A stretch of 64,000 nt of DNA from Marinilactibacillus psychrotolerans (GTDB lineage: Bacteria > Bacillota > Bacilli > Lactobacillales > Carnobacteriaceae_A). The position numbers were made by a program, and so were the translations under genes. The stretch spans positions 165,027 through 229,026 of the forward strand of contig NZ_FMZD01000001.1 in assembly GCF_900101525.1 (NCBI RefSeq), given 5' to 3'. The notes under the pieces are model-generated. The model did not search any database. It was not told the origin of the DNA and worked only from the letters and a program-made list of their open reading frames with translations. Numbering within the stretch: the stretch's first letter is position 1; the number at the start of each line of letters is the position of its first letter. Of the stretch, positions 56,056-64,000 are shown piece after piece.

Positions 56056-56643
56056 TCAATGACTAAAAGTTCCTTTAAAAAAATGTCTAGCATTATAAAA
56101 ATAATCTACTCCAGAATAAATAGTGAAGATAAGACTAATGTAAAGAAGGATCGTTGCAACTGGAACTCCCGTTAGATTAAAAGGGAAATTATCAATTAGC
56201 AACAATATGATCGCAAACATTTGTGCATTAGTTTTAACTTTACCTGGCCATGATGCAGCTAGAACTGTTCCTCCCTGCTCTACTAAAAGCAGTCTCAACC
56301 CTGTTACAGCTAGTTCTCTGCAAACAATTATCGCAATGACCCAAGCAGGAGCAAGCCCCAACTGAATGAGTAAAATAAAAGCTGTCATTACGAGCATTTT
56401 ATCAGCAAGTGGATCTGCAAACTTGCCAAAATTGGAGACGATATTCATTTTCCGCGCTAAGTATCCATCTAACCAGTCTGTAATACTTGCTAGTGAGAAT
56501 ATAACTGCCGCTAAAAATAGATGAAGTTCTACACTTGATCCAAGTAATTTAATAGTCCCAAGATCATAGGGCCATAAGACCAGTATGATGAAAATTGGAA
56601 TCATAATAATTCTTAATAAAGTTAATTTGTTAGGTAAATTCAT
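56056..56643 (-). CDS. pgsA: CDP-diacylglycerol--glycerol-3-phosphate 3-phosphatidyltransferase
   Basis: PgsA makes phosphatidylglycerol-phosphate, the committed step to phosphatidylglycerol. The 195-residue membrane protein has the CDP-alcohol phosphotransferase signature, DWLDGYLARKMNIVSNFGKFADPLADK (about residues 61-87), with the D-G-x2-A-R-x8-G-x3-D-x3-D pattern intact. About four to six hydrophobic segments follow. It lies between rodZ and cinA, the standard order. Confidence 0.97.
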   Translation of the reverse strand: MNLPNKLTLLRIIMIPIFIILVLWPYDLGTIKLLGSSVELHLFLAAVIFSLASITDWLDGYLARKMNIVSNFGKFADPLADKMLVMTAFILLIQLGLAPAWVIAIIVCRELAVTGLRLLLVEQGGTVLAASWPGKVKTNAQMFAIILLLIDNFPFNLTGVPVATILLYISLIFTIYSGVDYFYNARHFFKGTFSH

Positions 56644-56670
56644 TATTTCCTCCTACGCATTCAAATGAAA

Positions 56671-56704
56671 GACCAGAGATCAATCGTCTTTTCCCTCTCT
56701 GGTC
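56671..56704 (-). terminator. hairpin after rodZ
   Basis: Perfect 9-bp stem GACCAGAGA/TCTCTGGTC with a T-rich stretch (TTTCATTTG) on the minus strand. It lies between rodZ and pgsA. Confidence 0.65.
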
Positions 56705-56735
56705 TTTAAAAGATTAGATCAACAGCATCTTTCGA

Positions 56736-57641
56736 TCACTCAAATTCAAATATCAATTCCTGTCTTACAGCGTTTGCTGACTCTTCTGCATAAGAAACAC
56801 CTTGATCATTCAATTGAACTGAAGTTACCGCTGCATTACCAATAACAACTGTAACCGTTGAACTATCTTGATCAAATTTTGAAGAAAGTGAATTCCCATC
56901 AGTTAACAAAGACTGGTCAACTGTTGTACCATCTACCGATACACTTACCCACGATTCTCCACCTTCAGCAGTTAAAGTAATTTGTTGTTCTGCCGGTATA
57001 GTTCCACTTACCGTAAAGTTTGTTGTTCCACCATTACTGGAAGTTTGAGTAATATTCAACTCTTCTTTCTCATCATTTTCCTCTTCTTTTGGTTCTTCCT
57101 TTGGTTCTTCTTCAGCTGGCTGGTCTTTTTGATCAGTACTATCGTCTGTTTCACTTTCAGAATCAGTACTTTCGTTACTGCCAACTTCAACGTCTTGTTT
57201 CTCAGACGTTTTATCTTGTATCACTGGTGTATCACTATCATTAGAACCTTTGACAACAGCCCAGTAAAAAACTACTGCAATTGACAATACTAATAATATA
57301 ATCAAAATAGTTGGTAAACTGTCTTGTATAGTATCCATAATGCTACTACTTTTAGGCTTGGATCTTGTTTGAGTCGTTATTACTTTTTCAGAATATTCAT
57401 CGTTTTTAGCTTTAGGAATGTCAGAATGATCTTTTAAAAGCTGTTCTCCATCTAAACCTACTGTATCAGCATACTGTTTAATAAATGCTCTTGCATAAAA
57501 GTTACCTGGCAATACTTCAAGATTGCCTTCTTCAACAGCGATTAAATATCTTTTTTGAATTTTTGTCATTTGTTGTAAATCATCCAGTGTATAACCTTTG
57601 GCTTTTCTAGCTTCTTTAAGCTTTTCGCCTACTTCATTCAA
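56736..57641 (-). CDS. rodZ: RodZ-like (YmfM) helix-turn-helix membrane protein
   Basis: RodZ links the cytoskeleton and elongation machinery to the wall. The 301-residue protein starts with a Cro-type HTH_25 domain (GEKLKEARKAKGYTLDDLQQMTKIQKRYL, 6-35). One membrane helix (about 105-130, LPTILIILLVLSIAVVFYWAVV), an acidic external linker (about 145-200, with PAEEEPKEEPKEE) and a DUF4115-type C-terminal domain follow. TTG at 57641 is the likely start, close to AGGTGA. It occupies the ymfH-pgsA position typical of this family. Confidence 0.9.
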   Translation of the reverse strand: MNEVGEKLKEARKAKGYTLDDLQQMTKIQKRYLIAVEEGNLEVLPGNFYARAFIKQYADTVGLDGEQLLKDHSDIPKAKNDEYSEKVITTQTRSKPKSSSIMDTIQDSLPTILIILLVLSIAVVFYWAVVKGSNDSDTPVIQDKTSEKQDVEVGSNESTDSESETDDSTDQKDQPAEEEPKEEPKEEENDEKEELNITQTSSNGGTTNFTVSGTIPAEQQITLTAEGGESWVSVSVDGTTVDQSLLTDGNSLSSKFDQDSSTVTVVIGNAAVTSVQLNDQGVSYAEESANAVRQELIFEFE

Positions 57642-57914
57642 TCTTTGTCACCTGCCCTAAAGTATTTCTTTATACTCGTTACTCAATTATTTTTATTTAG
57701 ATTTTATATTTTCATATATTTGTACTCTATATACTCAATATATTGTACAGAAATGAATCATCTGTTCTAGTAAAAATGAAACAATGGAGAACGTTTCATT
57801 TCTAAAAGTATACCATATGAAAAACTTAGAGTATAGGGTGATTATTCTTACAAATTCCATAATTCTTAAGATTTTATTAGGATAACTAAAGGAGCTTTTT
57901 TTAAACTTAATGGA

Positions 57915-59207
57915 CTATTTAGATTTAGGCAGCACACGAAATTCTGACATGTTTTCTTTATGGATATATTGTACTGCCATTTTTTCTATATCCTTCAGTT
58001 CAATAGATTCCATCAAAGGAACAATATCAAAAATTGTTACATTTTCAAATTGAAGATCACTAAACTGATGAGCAATAAATTCTAACGAATTAAATGATTG
58101 AAGAATTTCTCCAATACTACTTTTCTTAACAATCTCAAAATGTTTTTCATTCATATCTGGATTATTTTCTATTGTTAAAAGTAAATTTTTTAATATATTT
58201 ATCAATTGTTCAGGTTCTTTAGTATCACCACCTACACTTAAGTAATCTATTTCTCTCTCAAAAGTATACTCATAATTAAAACTATCATCTATAAGGCCTT
58301 CATCATATAATTTTAGATAAGTAGAAGATGTTTCTCCAAATAATAATTTTAATAAGAATTCTATACCTATAAGTTGCCTTAATGCTGCTTCTCCATTTAA
58401 ATGATGTTTTTTGCCTTTTATTCCTACTAACACTTTTGGTTTACTTATAGGTAATGTAATTTCTCCTCTTGGAATGACTTTAGTTTCTTCCTCACTAGGA
58501 AACTTTCTTTTAATTTCTTGAAATTCATTAAAGTTTTTTTGATTCTGATTCTGTCTGATCCATTCAATTGTTTGTTCCAATTCAAAATTACCTGTTATAA
58601 ACAATTGCATATTATGTGGATGATAAAAAGTTTGATAATTTTTATATAATAGGTCTGCATTAATATCTTTTATGCTTTCAACTGTTCCTGCAATATCAAC
58701 ACTGGCCGGATGATTAGGATACAAATTCTCTAACAATCCAAACATAACTCGCCATTCGGGGAGGTCATCATACATCTGAATTTCTTGTCCAATAATTCCT
58801 TTTTCTTTATTAACTGATTCATTAGTAAAATAAGGTTTTTGGACAAAATCAAGCAATGTAACTAAATTTTCTTTGAAGTGACTTGTGCTTGAAAATAAAT
58901 AGGCAGTTTTTGTAAAACTGGTAAAAGCATTTGCAGAAGCGCCAAAGTGTGAAAAGTCATCAAATACGTCGCCATTTTTATTTTCAAACATTTTATGTTC
59001 AAGAAAATGCGCAATACCACCAGGCATTTTCACAAATTCAGTTTCTCCTATAGGAACAAATTGCTGGTCGATAGATCCAAAATTTGTACTAAAAAGTGCA
59101 TAAGTTTTATAAAAATCTGTTTTTGGAAGGAGCCTAACAGTAAGTCCATTCGGCAAAATTTCTTCATAGATCGTTTCATCCATGCTTGTATACTTTGTTC
59201 TTTCCAA
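57915..59207 (-). CDS. ymfH: M16-family peptidase, zinc-bearing subunit (YmfH-like)
   Basis: A pitrilysin/insulinase-fold peptidase of about 430 residues. The zinc motif HFLEH is present (GGIAHFLEHKMFE, about residue 70), with the expected distal Glu downstream (region NKEKGIIGQEI). I prefer the TTG at 59207, which begins just after the ymfF stop and is preceded by AAGGAAG; an earlier TTG at 59225 overlaps ymfF. The pair probably forms a heterodimer, with YmfH catalytic. The substrate is not established. Confidence 0.9.
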   Translation of the reverse strand: MERTKYTSMDETIYEEILPNGLTVRLLPKTDFYKTYALFSTNFGSIDQQFVPIGETEFVKMPGGIAHFLEHKMFENKNGDVFDDFSHFGASANAFTSFTKTAYLFSSTSHFKENLVTLLDFVQKPYFTNESVNKEKGIIGQEIQMYDDLPEWRVMFGLLENLYPNHPASVDIAGTVESIKDINADLLYKNYQTFYHPHNMQLFITGNFELEQTIEWIRQNQNQKNFNEFQEIKRKFPSEEETKVIPRGEITLPISKPKVLVGIKGKKHHLNGEAALRQLIGIEFLLKLLFGETSSTYLKLYDEGLIDDSFNYEYTFEREIDYLSVGGDTKEPEQLINILKNLLLTIENNPDMNEKHFEIVKKSSIGEILQSFNSLEFIAHQFSDLQFENVTIFDIVPLMESIELKDIEKMAVQYIHKENMSEFRVLPKSK

Positions 59208-59208
59208 A

Positions 59209-60468
59209 TTATTCTTCCTTTCCAATTAATAAAAATTCAGCTTTTAACTGTACCTCTTTTGCTGCATTCATAACTTCTGCTTTTGTTACTCCCTCTATTC
59301 TTTCCACCCATTCTTCAATTCTCATTTGTGGCTCTTTAATTATCATACTAGCATATGCTCTTTCGATCATACTATTTGCATTATCTGCAGAATGATATAA
59401 AGAATTTTTCAATAATTCTTTCGTTTGTTTCATAGCATCATCATTAAAATCTCCTTGTTTTAGTGCATCTAATTCTCTTAAAACAATTTCTCTGACATGA
59501 GATGCTTCTTTTTGATCAATTCCCGAATAAACAAACATTGAACCAGTAAATGTATCAATCCCACTAGAAATAGTATAAGCTAAACTTTCTTTTTCTCTTA
59601 CATTCATAAAGAGTTTAGAGTGAGGATATCCTCCAAATAGTCCATTAAATACCTCTCCGACATAATAATTGCTTTGATGATAAAAAATATTAGTATTAAA
59701 TGCTAAATTATATCTAGACTGTGTTAAGTCTTGTTTTTCTGTTTTTCTTTTTATATCAGTGGCTTTTTTTAATTTATAGAAAGGATTTTGAGTATTGATT
59801 TCTCGATCGGCAAACTTAAATCGCTTGAATGTATTAAAAATATTTTCTTCAATCACATCCCCTAAAACAAAAATATCAATTTCATTTTTGTAAAGCATCC
59901 TCTTATATGCTTTATAAAGATTTTCTGGAGTGATGGCGTTAAGATCTTCTTCCCTACCAAAGGACGGAATCTTTTGTTCTTCTGTATCAAAGTATAACTC
60001 ATTTAGTGCAATAGCAGAGTAGTCCTGTTTGTCATCATAGATTGCTTCATATTCATCTCTTAAATTATTGATTTCTCTCTTAAATGTTTCGCTGTGAAAA
60101 GCTTCATGATAAGCATTAGGATAGTAAAGTATATTTTCTAAAAACGCAATTGCTTTTTCTAATATATCTTTTTCTCTTAAATACTTTTCATTTACAATAC
60201 TCATACTTACCGAAATAATATGATACTTACCTTTTTTAGAAACACTTGTAGATAAACGCGCTCCATACAATTCAGAAAGAGCATTTCTAAAATCAGTCTG
60301 TGTTGGATAATGTTGACTGTTAGTATTTATCAAATTAGAAATTAATGTTCTTTTAGTCATATGACCAGCATCCAGAATTTCCTTAAATTTTATAGTTATA
60401 GTAACTGTTTTAAACTTTTCTGTCGGCATGACGTGCAATTTCACGCCTTTTGCTAAATTAATTTGCAT
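59209..60468 (-). CDS. ymfF: M16-family peptidase-like protein without zinc motif (YmfF-like)
   Basis: A 419-residue M16-fold protein lacking the HxxEH motif, paired with the zinc-bearing YmfH immediately downstream. The C-terminal half resembles the inactive M16 domain, with LKKATDIKRKTEKQDLTQSRYNLAF and GLFGGYPHSKLFMNVREKESLAY. It is probably the non-catalytic half of a two-subunit peptidase, as with mitochondrial processing-type enzymes; that is inference. The ATG at 60468 is supported by family length. Confidence 0.9.
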   Translation of the reverse strand: MQINLAKGVKLHVMPTEKFKTVTITIKFKEILDAGHMTKRTLISNLINTNSQHYPTQTDFRNALSELYGARLSTSVSKKGKYHIISVSMSIVNEKYLREKDILEKAIAFLENILYYPNAYHEAFHSETFKREINNLRDEYEAIYDDKQDYSAIALNELYFDTEEQKIPSFGREEDLNAITPENLYKAYKRMLYKNEIDIFVLGDVIEENIFNTFKRFKFADREINTQNPFYKLKKATDIKRKTEKQDLTQSRYNLAFNTNIFYHQSNYYVGEVFNGLFGGYPHSKLFMNVREKESLAYTISSGIDTFTGSMFVYSGIDQKEASHVREIVLRELDALKQGDFNDDAMKQTKELLKNSLYHSADNANSMIERAYASMIIKEPQMRIEEWVERIEGVTKAEVMNAAKEVQLKAEFLLIGKEE

Positions 60469-60530
60469 AATTTCATCCTTACATAATTATTTATTTTAAT
60501 TATCCTCTAGTTTTAAAAATGGTAACTCAA

Positions 60531-60560
60531 AGAGGCTAGAACTGTAACGTTCTAGCCTCT
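60531..60560 (-). terminator. hairpin after metK
   Basis: Perfect 12-bp stem AGAGGCTAGAAC/GTTCTAGCCTCT, 19 bp past metK. The following minus-strand sequence has only TTT, so it may be a weak or processing hairpin. Confidence 0.65.
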
Positions 60561-60578
60561 AATCACTTTATATGAATT

Positions 60579-61769
60579 CTAGAATAGTAACGCTTTTAAT
60601 TGATCTACTCTATCTATATGCTCCCATGGCAAATCGATATCGGTGCGTCCAAAATGACCATAAGCAGCCGTTTGTCTATATATTGGTCTTTGCAGATCAA
60701 GCATCTTGATAATACCAGCTGGTCTAAGGTCAAATATCTGACGAATAGCTTCAATAATTTTTGTATCAGAAAGTTTACTTGTATTAAAAGTATCTACTGC
60801 GATTGAAATAGGTTGAGCAACTCCTATAGCATAGGCAAGCTGTACTTCAACTTTTTCTGCAATACTAGCCGCAACCAAATTTTTCGCAATATAACGTGCT
60901 GCGTAACTTGCTGAACGATCCACTTTAGTAGCATCTTTTCCAGAAAATGCACCACCACCGTGTCTAGCGTATCCACCGTACGTATCAACAATAATTTTAC
61001 GCCCCGTTAATCCTGCATCTCCTTGAGGTCCACCAACCACAAATCTACCAGTTGGATTAATATAATATTTAGTATTTTCATCTAGCCATTTAGAAGGAAT
61101 TACTTCCTCGATAACATGTTTCATCACATCACTCTTCAATGTATCATAATCAATATCTGGAGAATGTTGAGTGCTTACTACAATAGTATCTATCCGTTTA
61201 GGTCTATCTTGTTCATCATATTCTACTGTTACTTGAGCTTTTGCATCAGGTCTTAAGTATTTCAAAATATTTTCTTTCCTAACTTGCGCGATTCTTCTGG
61301 TTAACTTATGGCTTAACGAGATAGGCAACGGCATTAATTCTGGTGTTTCATTTGAAGCGAATCCAAACATTAATCCTTGATCTCCAGCACCAATTTTATC
61401 TAATTCATCTTGTCCTACAGATGCTTTAAATTCTGCAGAGTCATCTACTCCTATTGAAATATCAGGAGACTGATCATCAATTGATACTAGAACTGCACAT
61501 GTCTCAGCATCAAATCCATATTTAGCACGAGTATAACCAATTTCCTTAATTGTATCTCTAGCAACCTTTTGCATATCTACATAAGTATTTGTCCTAATCT
61601 CACCTGCTATTAGAACTAATCCTGTAGTAACCATCGTTTCACAAGCAACACGTGCATCAGGATCTTTTTCTAATATCGCATCTAAAACTGCATCACTGAT
61701 TTGATCAGCAATTTTATCTGGATGTCCCTCAGAAACAGATTCTGAAGTAAATAGTTTTCTTTCTACCAT
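60579..61769 (-). CDS. metK: S-adenosylmethionine synthetase
   Basis: MetK makes SAM from methionine and ATP. The 396-residue protein has the expected motifs: [19 protein letters not shown] (about 15-33), [12 protein letters not shown] (about 115-126), the [30 protein letters not shown] lysine-rich region and [12 protein letters not shown] near the end. It carries an SMK-box (SAM-III) riboswitch in its leader, so SAM should hide its ribosome-binding site. The gene is divergent from the unknown membrane protein at 61969. Confidence 0.98.
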   Translation of the reverse strand: MVERKLFTSESVSEGHPDKIADQISDAVLDAILEKDPDARVACETMVTTGLVLIAGEIRTNTYVDMQKVARDTIKEIGYTRAKYGFDAETCAVLVSIDDQSPDISIGVDDSAEFKASVGQDELDKIGAGDQGLMFGFASNETPELMPLPISLSHKLTRRIAQVRKENILKYLRPDAKAQVTVEYDEQDRPKRIDTIVVSTQHSPDIDYDTLKSDVMKHVIEEVIPSKWLDENTKYYINPTGRFVVGGPQGDAGLTGRKIIVDTYGGYARHGGGAFSGKDATKVDRSASYAARYIAKNLVAASIAEKVEVQLAYAIGVAQPISIAVDTFNTSKLSDTKIIEAIRQIFDLRPAGIIKMLDLQRPIYRQTAAYGHFGRTDIDLPWEHIDRVDQLKALLF

Positions 61770-61776
61770 TTTTTTT

Positions 61777-61842
61777 ATTCCCCCTATTTCAGTATCGGTT
61801 ACAAGGCTTCCGACCTGGTCTGTGGCCGTCCTATCGGGAATT
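61777..61842 (-). promoter_or_regulatory. SMK-box (SAM-III) riboswitch of metK
   Basis: The minus-strand leader reads TTCCCGATAGGA, then GCCTTGTAACCGA, then GGGGGAAT directly before metK, matching the SMK-box consensus as I know it. The ribosome-binding GGGGGA (61779-61784) can pair with TCCC-type sequences in the leader, so SAM binding should block translation. Confidence 0.92.
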
Positions 61843-61846
61843 CATT

Positions 61847-61866
61847 GTAAACCTATATTAGTTTAC
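61847..61866. repeat. palindrome between metK and the divergent membrane gene
   Basis: GTAAAC (61847-61852) and GTTTAC (61861-61866) frame an 8-bp spacer in the divergent intergenic region. It could be a regulator operator or part of the metK transcript; no factor can be named. Confidence 0.35.
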
Positions 61867-61968
61867 CATATAAATTTAAAACATTCATTCTCATTTTAAG
61901 AATATTTTATATAGTCTTCTAAAATTGTGTTATGATAAAACAAATGACTGCTAAAGGATGGAACAAAA

Positions 61969-62709
61969 GTGAAGTTAAGTCTATTAAACTCTAAAAAAAA
62001 TGCAAAATTTTTTTATTTTATTTTTCCAACCTTTTATATATTGTTTGGATTAATTTATGCAATTCCATTTTCCACTTTGAATATTATCTCTTTTTTCGTC
62101 CTCTACTTGTTTGTCTTATTAAATCAACTGCTCGAAACATATTTTAGAAATTACTTCATTTTAAAGATGAAGTTCCACAAAAAAAATATTGGGATACTAG
62201 AATTTTTTATTGGGTTGAGCTTACTGTATTTCATCATAATGCATTCTTGGGTATCGGGTTTGTTACTAGTTTGCTACACACTTATGGTACAAGGTAAATA
62301 TCTATTTATTCACTACGGATTAGATTTCTTATCAATTTCTTTAACGACATTATTCAAAAGTTTATTACTAAATATATTTGGATTTTATATTCATACTGGA
62401 TTTATCTCAAACACAATATTTATTTATTTACTTCCATTAATTATACCGATATTTTCATATGAATATTATACTTGGAATAAGGTGATTCCTAATAACGTAA
62501 AATATCTGATAGCTATCCTTTCATACTTATTAACGATCACTTTAACATGGTCTATATTGTCATGGTGGAGCTTACTTTTACTACTATCTGCGATCCTGCT
62601 TCCTTTATTTTTATTGAGTAACAAAAAACAATCAATTTTATTTTTCAGTACAACATTTACACTGAACTACTTTATTTTGTTATTAGTTTTTATTTTAGTA
62701 TATTCGTAG
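61969..62709 (+). CDS. polytopic membrane protein of unknown function
   Basis: A 246-residue, very hydrophobic protein with about seven or eight membrane segments (for example FYFIFPTFYILFGLIYAI, ISFFVLYLFVLLNQLL, FIGLSLLYFIIM, GLLLVCYTLMV, TIFIYLLPLIIPIF, YLLTITLTWSIL, LLLLLSAILLPLFLL). No catalytic, transporter or prenyltransferase aspartate motif is visible. GTG is the likely start, preceded by AAGGATGG, with an extended -10 (TGTTATGAT) at 61928-61936. It is divergent from metK and next to the insertion sequences. I do not recognise the family. Confidence 0.7.
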   Translation: MKLSLLNSKKNAKFFYFIFPTFYILFGLIYAIPFSTLNIISFFVLYLFVLLNQLLETYFRNYFILKMKFHKKNIGILEFFIGLSLLYFIIMHSWVSGLLLVCYTLMVQGKYLFIHYGLDFLSISLTTLFKSLLLNIFGFYIHTGFISNTIFIYLLPLIIPIFSYEYYTWNKVIPNNVKYLIAILSYLLTITLTWSILSWWSLLLLLSAILLPLFLLSNKKQSILFFSTTFTLNYFILLLVFILVYS

Positions 62710-62960
62710 TATTTTTATAAAAATGGTTTATCTAATATTTAAGAACATTATAGATGATATAAATTTAAACTATTTACGATATCTTTTTTAGTAAGTTTGA
62801 ACTTAAGAAAAATAAATTTTAAAAATGTTACTCTAAAAACTGAATTATTTTAACTTGGTTCTATAATATTATAGAACGCTTTTTTTAGTTGTTTCACCAA
62901 AACAACTAAACTATTATTTTGTACTAAAAAAAGAGTATAATTTCATTTACGCGAAATGTA
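62710..62960. other. AT-rich gap with two hairpins
   Basis: Between the membrane protein gene and the IS3-family end. It contains a 10-bp inverted repeat with T-run on the + strand (62858-62887), a plausible terminator for the membrane gene, and another hairpin (AGTTGTTT/AAAACAACT, 62887-62908). No gene is supported. Confidence 0.5.
62858..62887 (+). terminator. terminator-like hairpin after the membrane protein gene
   Basis: Inverted repeat GTTCTATAAT/ATTATAGAAC (62858-62877) followed by CTTTTTTT on the + strand. It is 150 bp past the stop codon at 62709. Confidence 0.65.
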
Positions 62961-62985
62961 GTGACCCCCAAATGTTAGACTTACT

Positions 62986-63018
62986 CGGAGTGGAGAAATC
63001 CACTCCGCTTTTTTTATA
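62986..63018 (+). terminator. hairpin terminator inside the IS3-family end
   Basis: GGAGTGGA-GAAA-TCCACTCC followed by a T-run on the + strand. It would stop transcription entering the element from the left, which could limit antisense transcription of the transposase gene. Confidence 0.7.
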
Positions 63019-63031
63019 TAATTGAAAAACT

Positions 63032-63673
63032 TCACGCTTTTTTTTGATACGCTATTCTGTATGCTATCGGACTCATCCAATTTAATTTCTTTTTCATACG
63101 CTTTTGATTGTAATAGTCAATAAATCTTGTAATTGCTTGTTCAAGTTCTTCGTAGCTATAGAAGATTCTTCCATGGTAAATTTCTTGTTTTAATAAACTG
63201 AAGAAATTCTCCATTGGAGAATTATCCAAACAGTTTCCTTTTCGGGAGAAGCTTTGAAAAATCTTATGCTTTTTAAGCTCGGCTTGATATTGATACATTT
63301 GATAAGCCCAACCACGATCAGAATGAAACGTTCTACGATACTTACAATCGTCAGTGACTTTGATGGCTTCTTTTAAAGCTTCTAAAATTGAGCCTGCATT
63401 AGGACGTTTAGCTATCTGGAAAGAGAGAATATCAAGATTAAACAGATCCATAAACGGGTCAAAATAGAGTTTTCTTAGTGAGCGTTTCCCTGTATGATCT
63501 ACCTCATAATACTTCAATTCAGTCGTATCTGTGGTAATTTTTTGGTGAACGATGGATGTATTGAAACGTTGATCCACTAGATTTTTTTTAGGGCTTCCAG
63601 TGTCTCCTTTGTAAGAAGAATATTTACGAGATTTTCGAGTATACGAAGTAACGTTTAGTCCATTCTCTCTCAT
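63032..63673 (-). pseudogene. IS3-family transposase OrfB, 5'-truncated
   Basis: The 213 visible residues give the DDE core: TTDTTELK (first Asp), HSDRGWAYQMYQYQ (second Asp) and NSPMENFFSLLKQE (Glu), as in IS150-type OrfB. Similarity continues upstream of the Met in frame (NKKKVERLM) but meets a TAA at 63713-63715. That stop falls within the IS30-family gene end, so the normal N-terminal part (about 60 residues, and OrfA) is missing. The copy is probably inactive and was interrupted by the IS30-like element. Confidence 0.88.
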
Positions 63674-63707
63674 TAATCGCTCAACTTTTTTCTTATTGTC
63701 TCGTTTG

Positions 63708-64000
63708 TCAAATTAAGCTAGACGGTTTCCAATCTGATACATGCTCATGAAAAACTTCCATAGGGGTTCTATAATCTAAAGACTTTCTAGGAATCGTATT
63801 TCTGTAGTTTGAAACAGAAGAAATAAAGGATTGATCGGTTTTATTAAAGTCCATCTGTTTTGGCAGTCCGTCACGTCGAAGCAATCCGTTAGAGTGTTCA
63901 TTCAGCCCACGCTGAGACGGACAACCAGGATCTGCAAAGAAAATAGAAATATCATGGTGGTTACTAACTGATTTCCAATTAGAGAACTCTTTTCCACAAT
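63708..64000 (-). CDS. IS30-family transposase, C-terminal part
   Basis: The minus-strand frame from 63998 encodes CGKEFSNWKSVSNHHD, then ADPGCPSQRGLNEHSNGLLR and RDGLPKQMDF, then NYRNTIPRKSLDYRTPMEVF, the C-terminal DDE/rve region of IS30-family transposases. It ends at TGA 63708-63710. The N-terminal part is beyond the right edge. Because its end abuts the IS3 fragment, an IS30 insertion into an IS3-family element is likely. Confidence 0.88.
   Translation of the reverse strand, partial: CGKEFSNWKSVSNHHDISIFFADPGCPSQRGLNEHSNGLLRRDGLPKQMDFNKTDQSFISSVSNYRNTIPRKSLDYRTPMEVFHEHVSDWKPSSLI

Larger units (their letters stand above)
62961..63710 (-). mobile_element. IS3-family (IS150-like) element fragment
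   Basis: The left boundary is a TGACCCCCAAATGTTAGAC sequence (62962-62980) typical of IS3-family terminal inverted repeats. A GGAGTGGA/TCCACTCC hairpin with a + strand T-run (about 62986-63012) follows. It contains the 3' two-thirds of an orfB transposase and stops abruptly at the IS30-family gene near 63710. Only one end is in the window. Confidence 0.85.

Noticed and set aside
61969..62709. Assignment of the membrane protein as a UbiA-type prenyltransferase
   Set aside because: The length is near but the Asp-rich substrate motifs of that family are absent.

Overview
This is low-GC Gram-positive core chromosome. Gene content and order match the Firmicutes blocks polA-mutM-coaE-nrdR-dnaB-dnaI-thrS-infC-rpmI-rplT, mutS-mutL, ruvA-ruvB-queA-tgt-yajC and ymfF-ymfH-rodZ-pgsA-cinA-recA-rny-ymdB. 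An SMK (SAM-III) riboswitch before metK, a spx-mecA-coiA group and a ccrZ-trmB pair point to Lactobacillales. A Carnobacteriaceae-like or Enterococcus-related host is the best guess. Strongly acidic extracellular tails on PrsA and RodZ would fit a salt- or alkali-adapted relative, but that is inference. Only four genes lie on the + strand (21417-21755, 26534-26968, 26965-27324, 61969-62709). All others read leftward, so co-directional replication in that direction is likely.

Layout, left to right. 1-2052: coiA (cut by a frameshift at an A9 tract), mecA and spx, a competence and proteolysis group. 2317-5608: lipoate ligase, a YhfI-like metallo-hydrolase and an orphan coproporphyrinogen oxidase. 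6158-9860: L20, L35, IF3 with an AUA start and attenuated leader, then thrS under a T-box. 9904-19352: replication, repair and wall genes (dnaI, dnaB, nrdR, coaE, mutM, polA, murC) ending in a motorless SftA-like protein. 19433-26370: ytpR, an M42 aminopeptidase, trmB, ccrZ, D-amino-acid transaminase and EcsAB. 26534-36392: hit, yhaH, prsA, yhaM, yhaN, yhaO, yheA and a class A PBP. 36535-45048: nrnA, ytoI, dinB, comN, yajC, tgt, queA, ruvB, ruvA. 45142-54363: msrB, mutL, mutS, ymdB, rny, recA. 54622-61842: cinA, pgsA, rodZ, the ymfH/ymfF pair and metK with its riboswitch.

The right end is accessory. It holds a divergent polytopic membrane protein of unknown function, then an IS3-family transposase fragment abutting an IS30-family transposase that runs off the window. 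I saw no rRNA, tRNA, CRISPR array, prophage or defence island.

Many genes act together. RuvAB, RecA, MutSL, PolA, MutM, DinB and YhaN/YhaO cover DNA repair. MecA and Spx tie regulated proteolysis to stress and competence, and CoiA, ComN, CinA and RecA are competence-linked. MurC, PBP2A, RodZ, the transaminase and PrsA serve the envelope. No wholly new multi-gene system is evident. The best leads are the coiA slippage site, the SftA remnant, the unknown membrane protein facing metK, the unusual pepA start region and the repeat-bearing PrsA tail.
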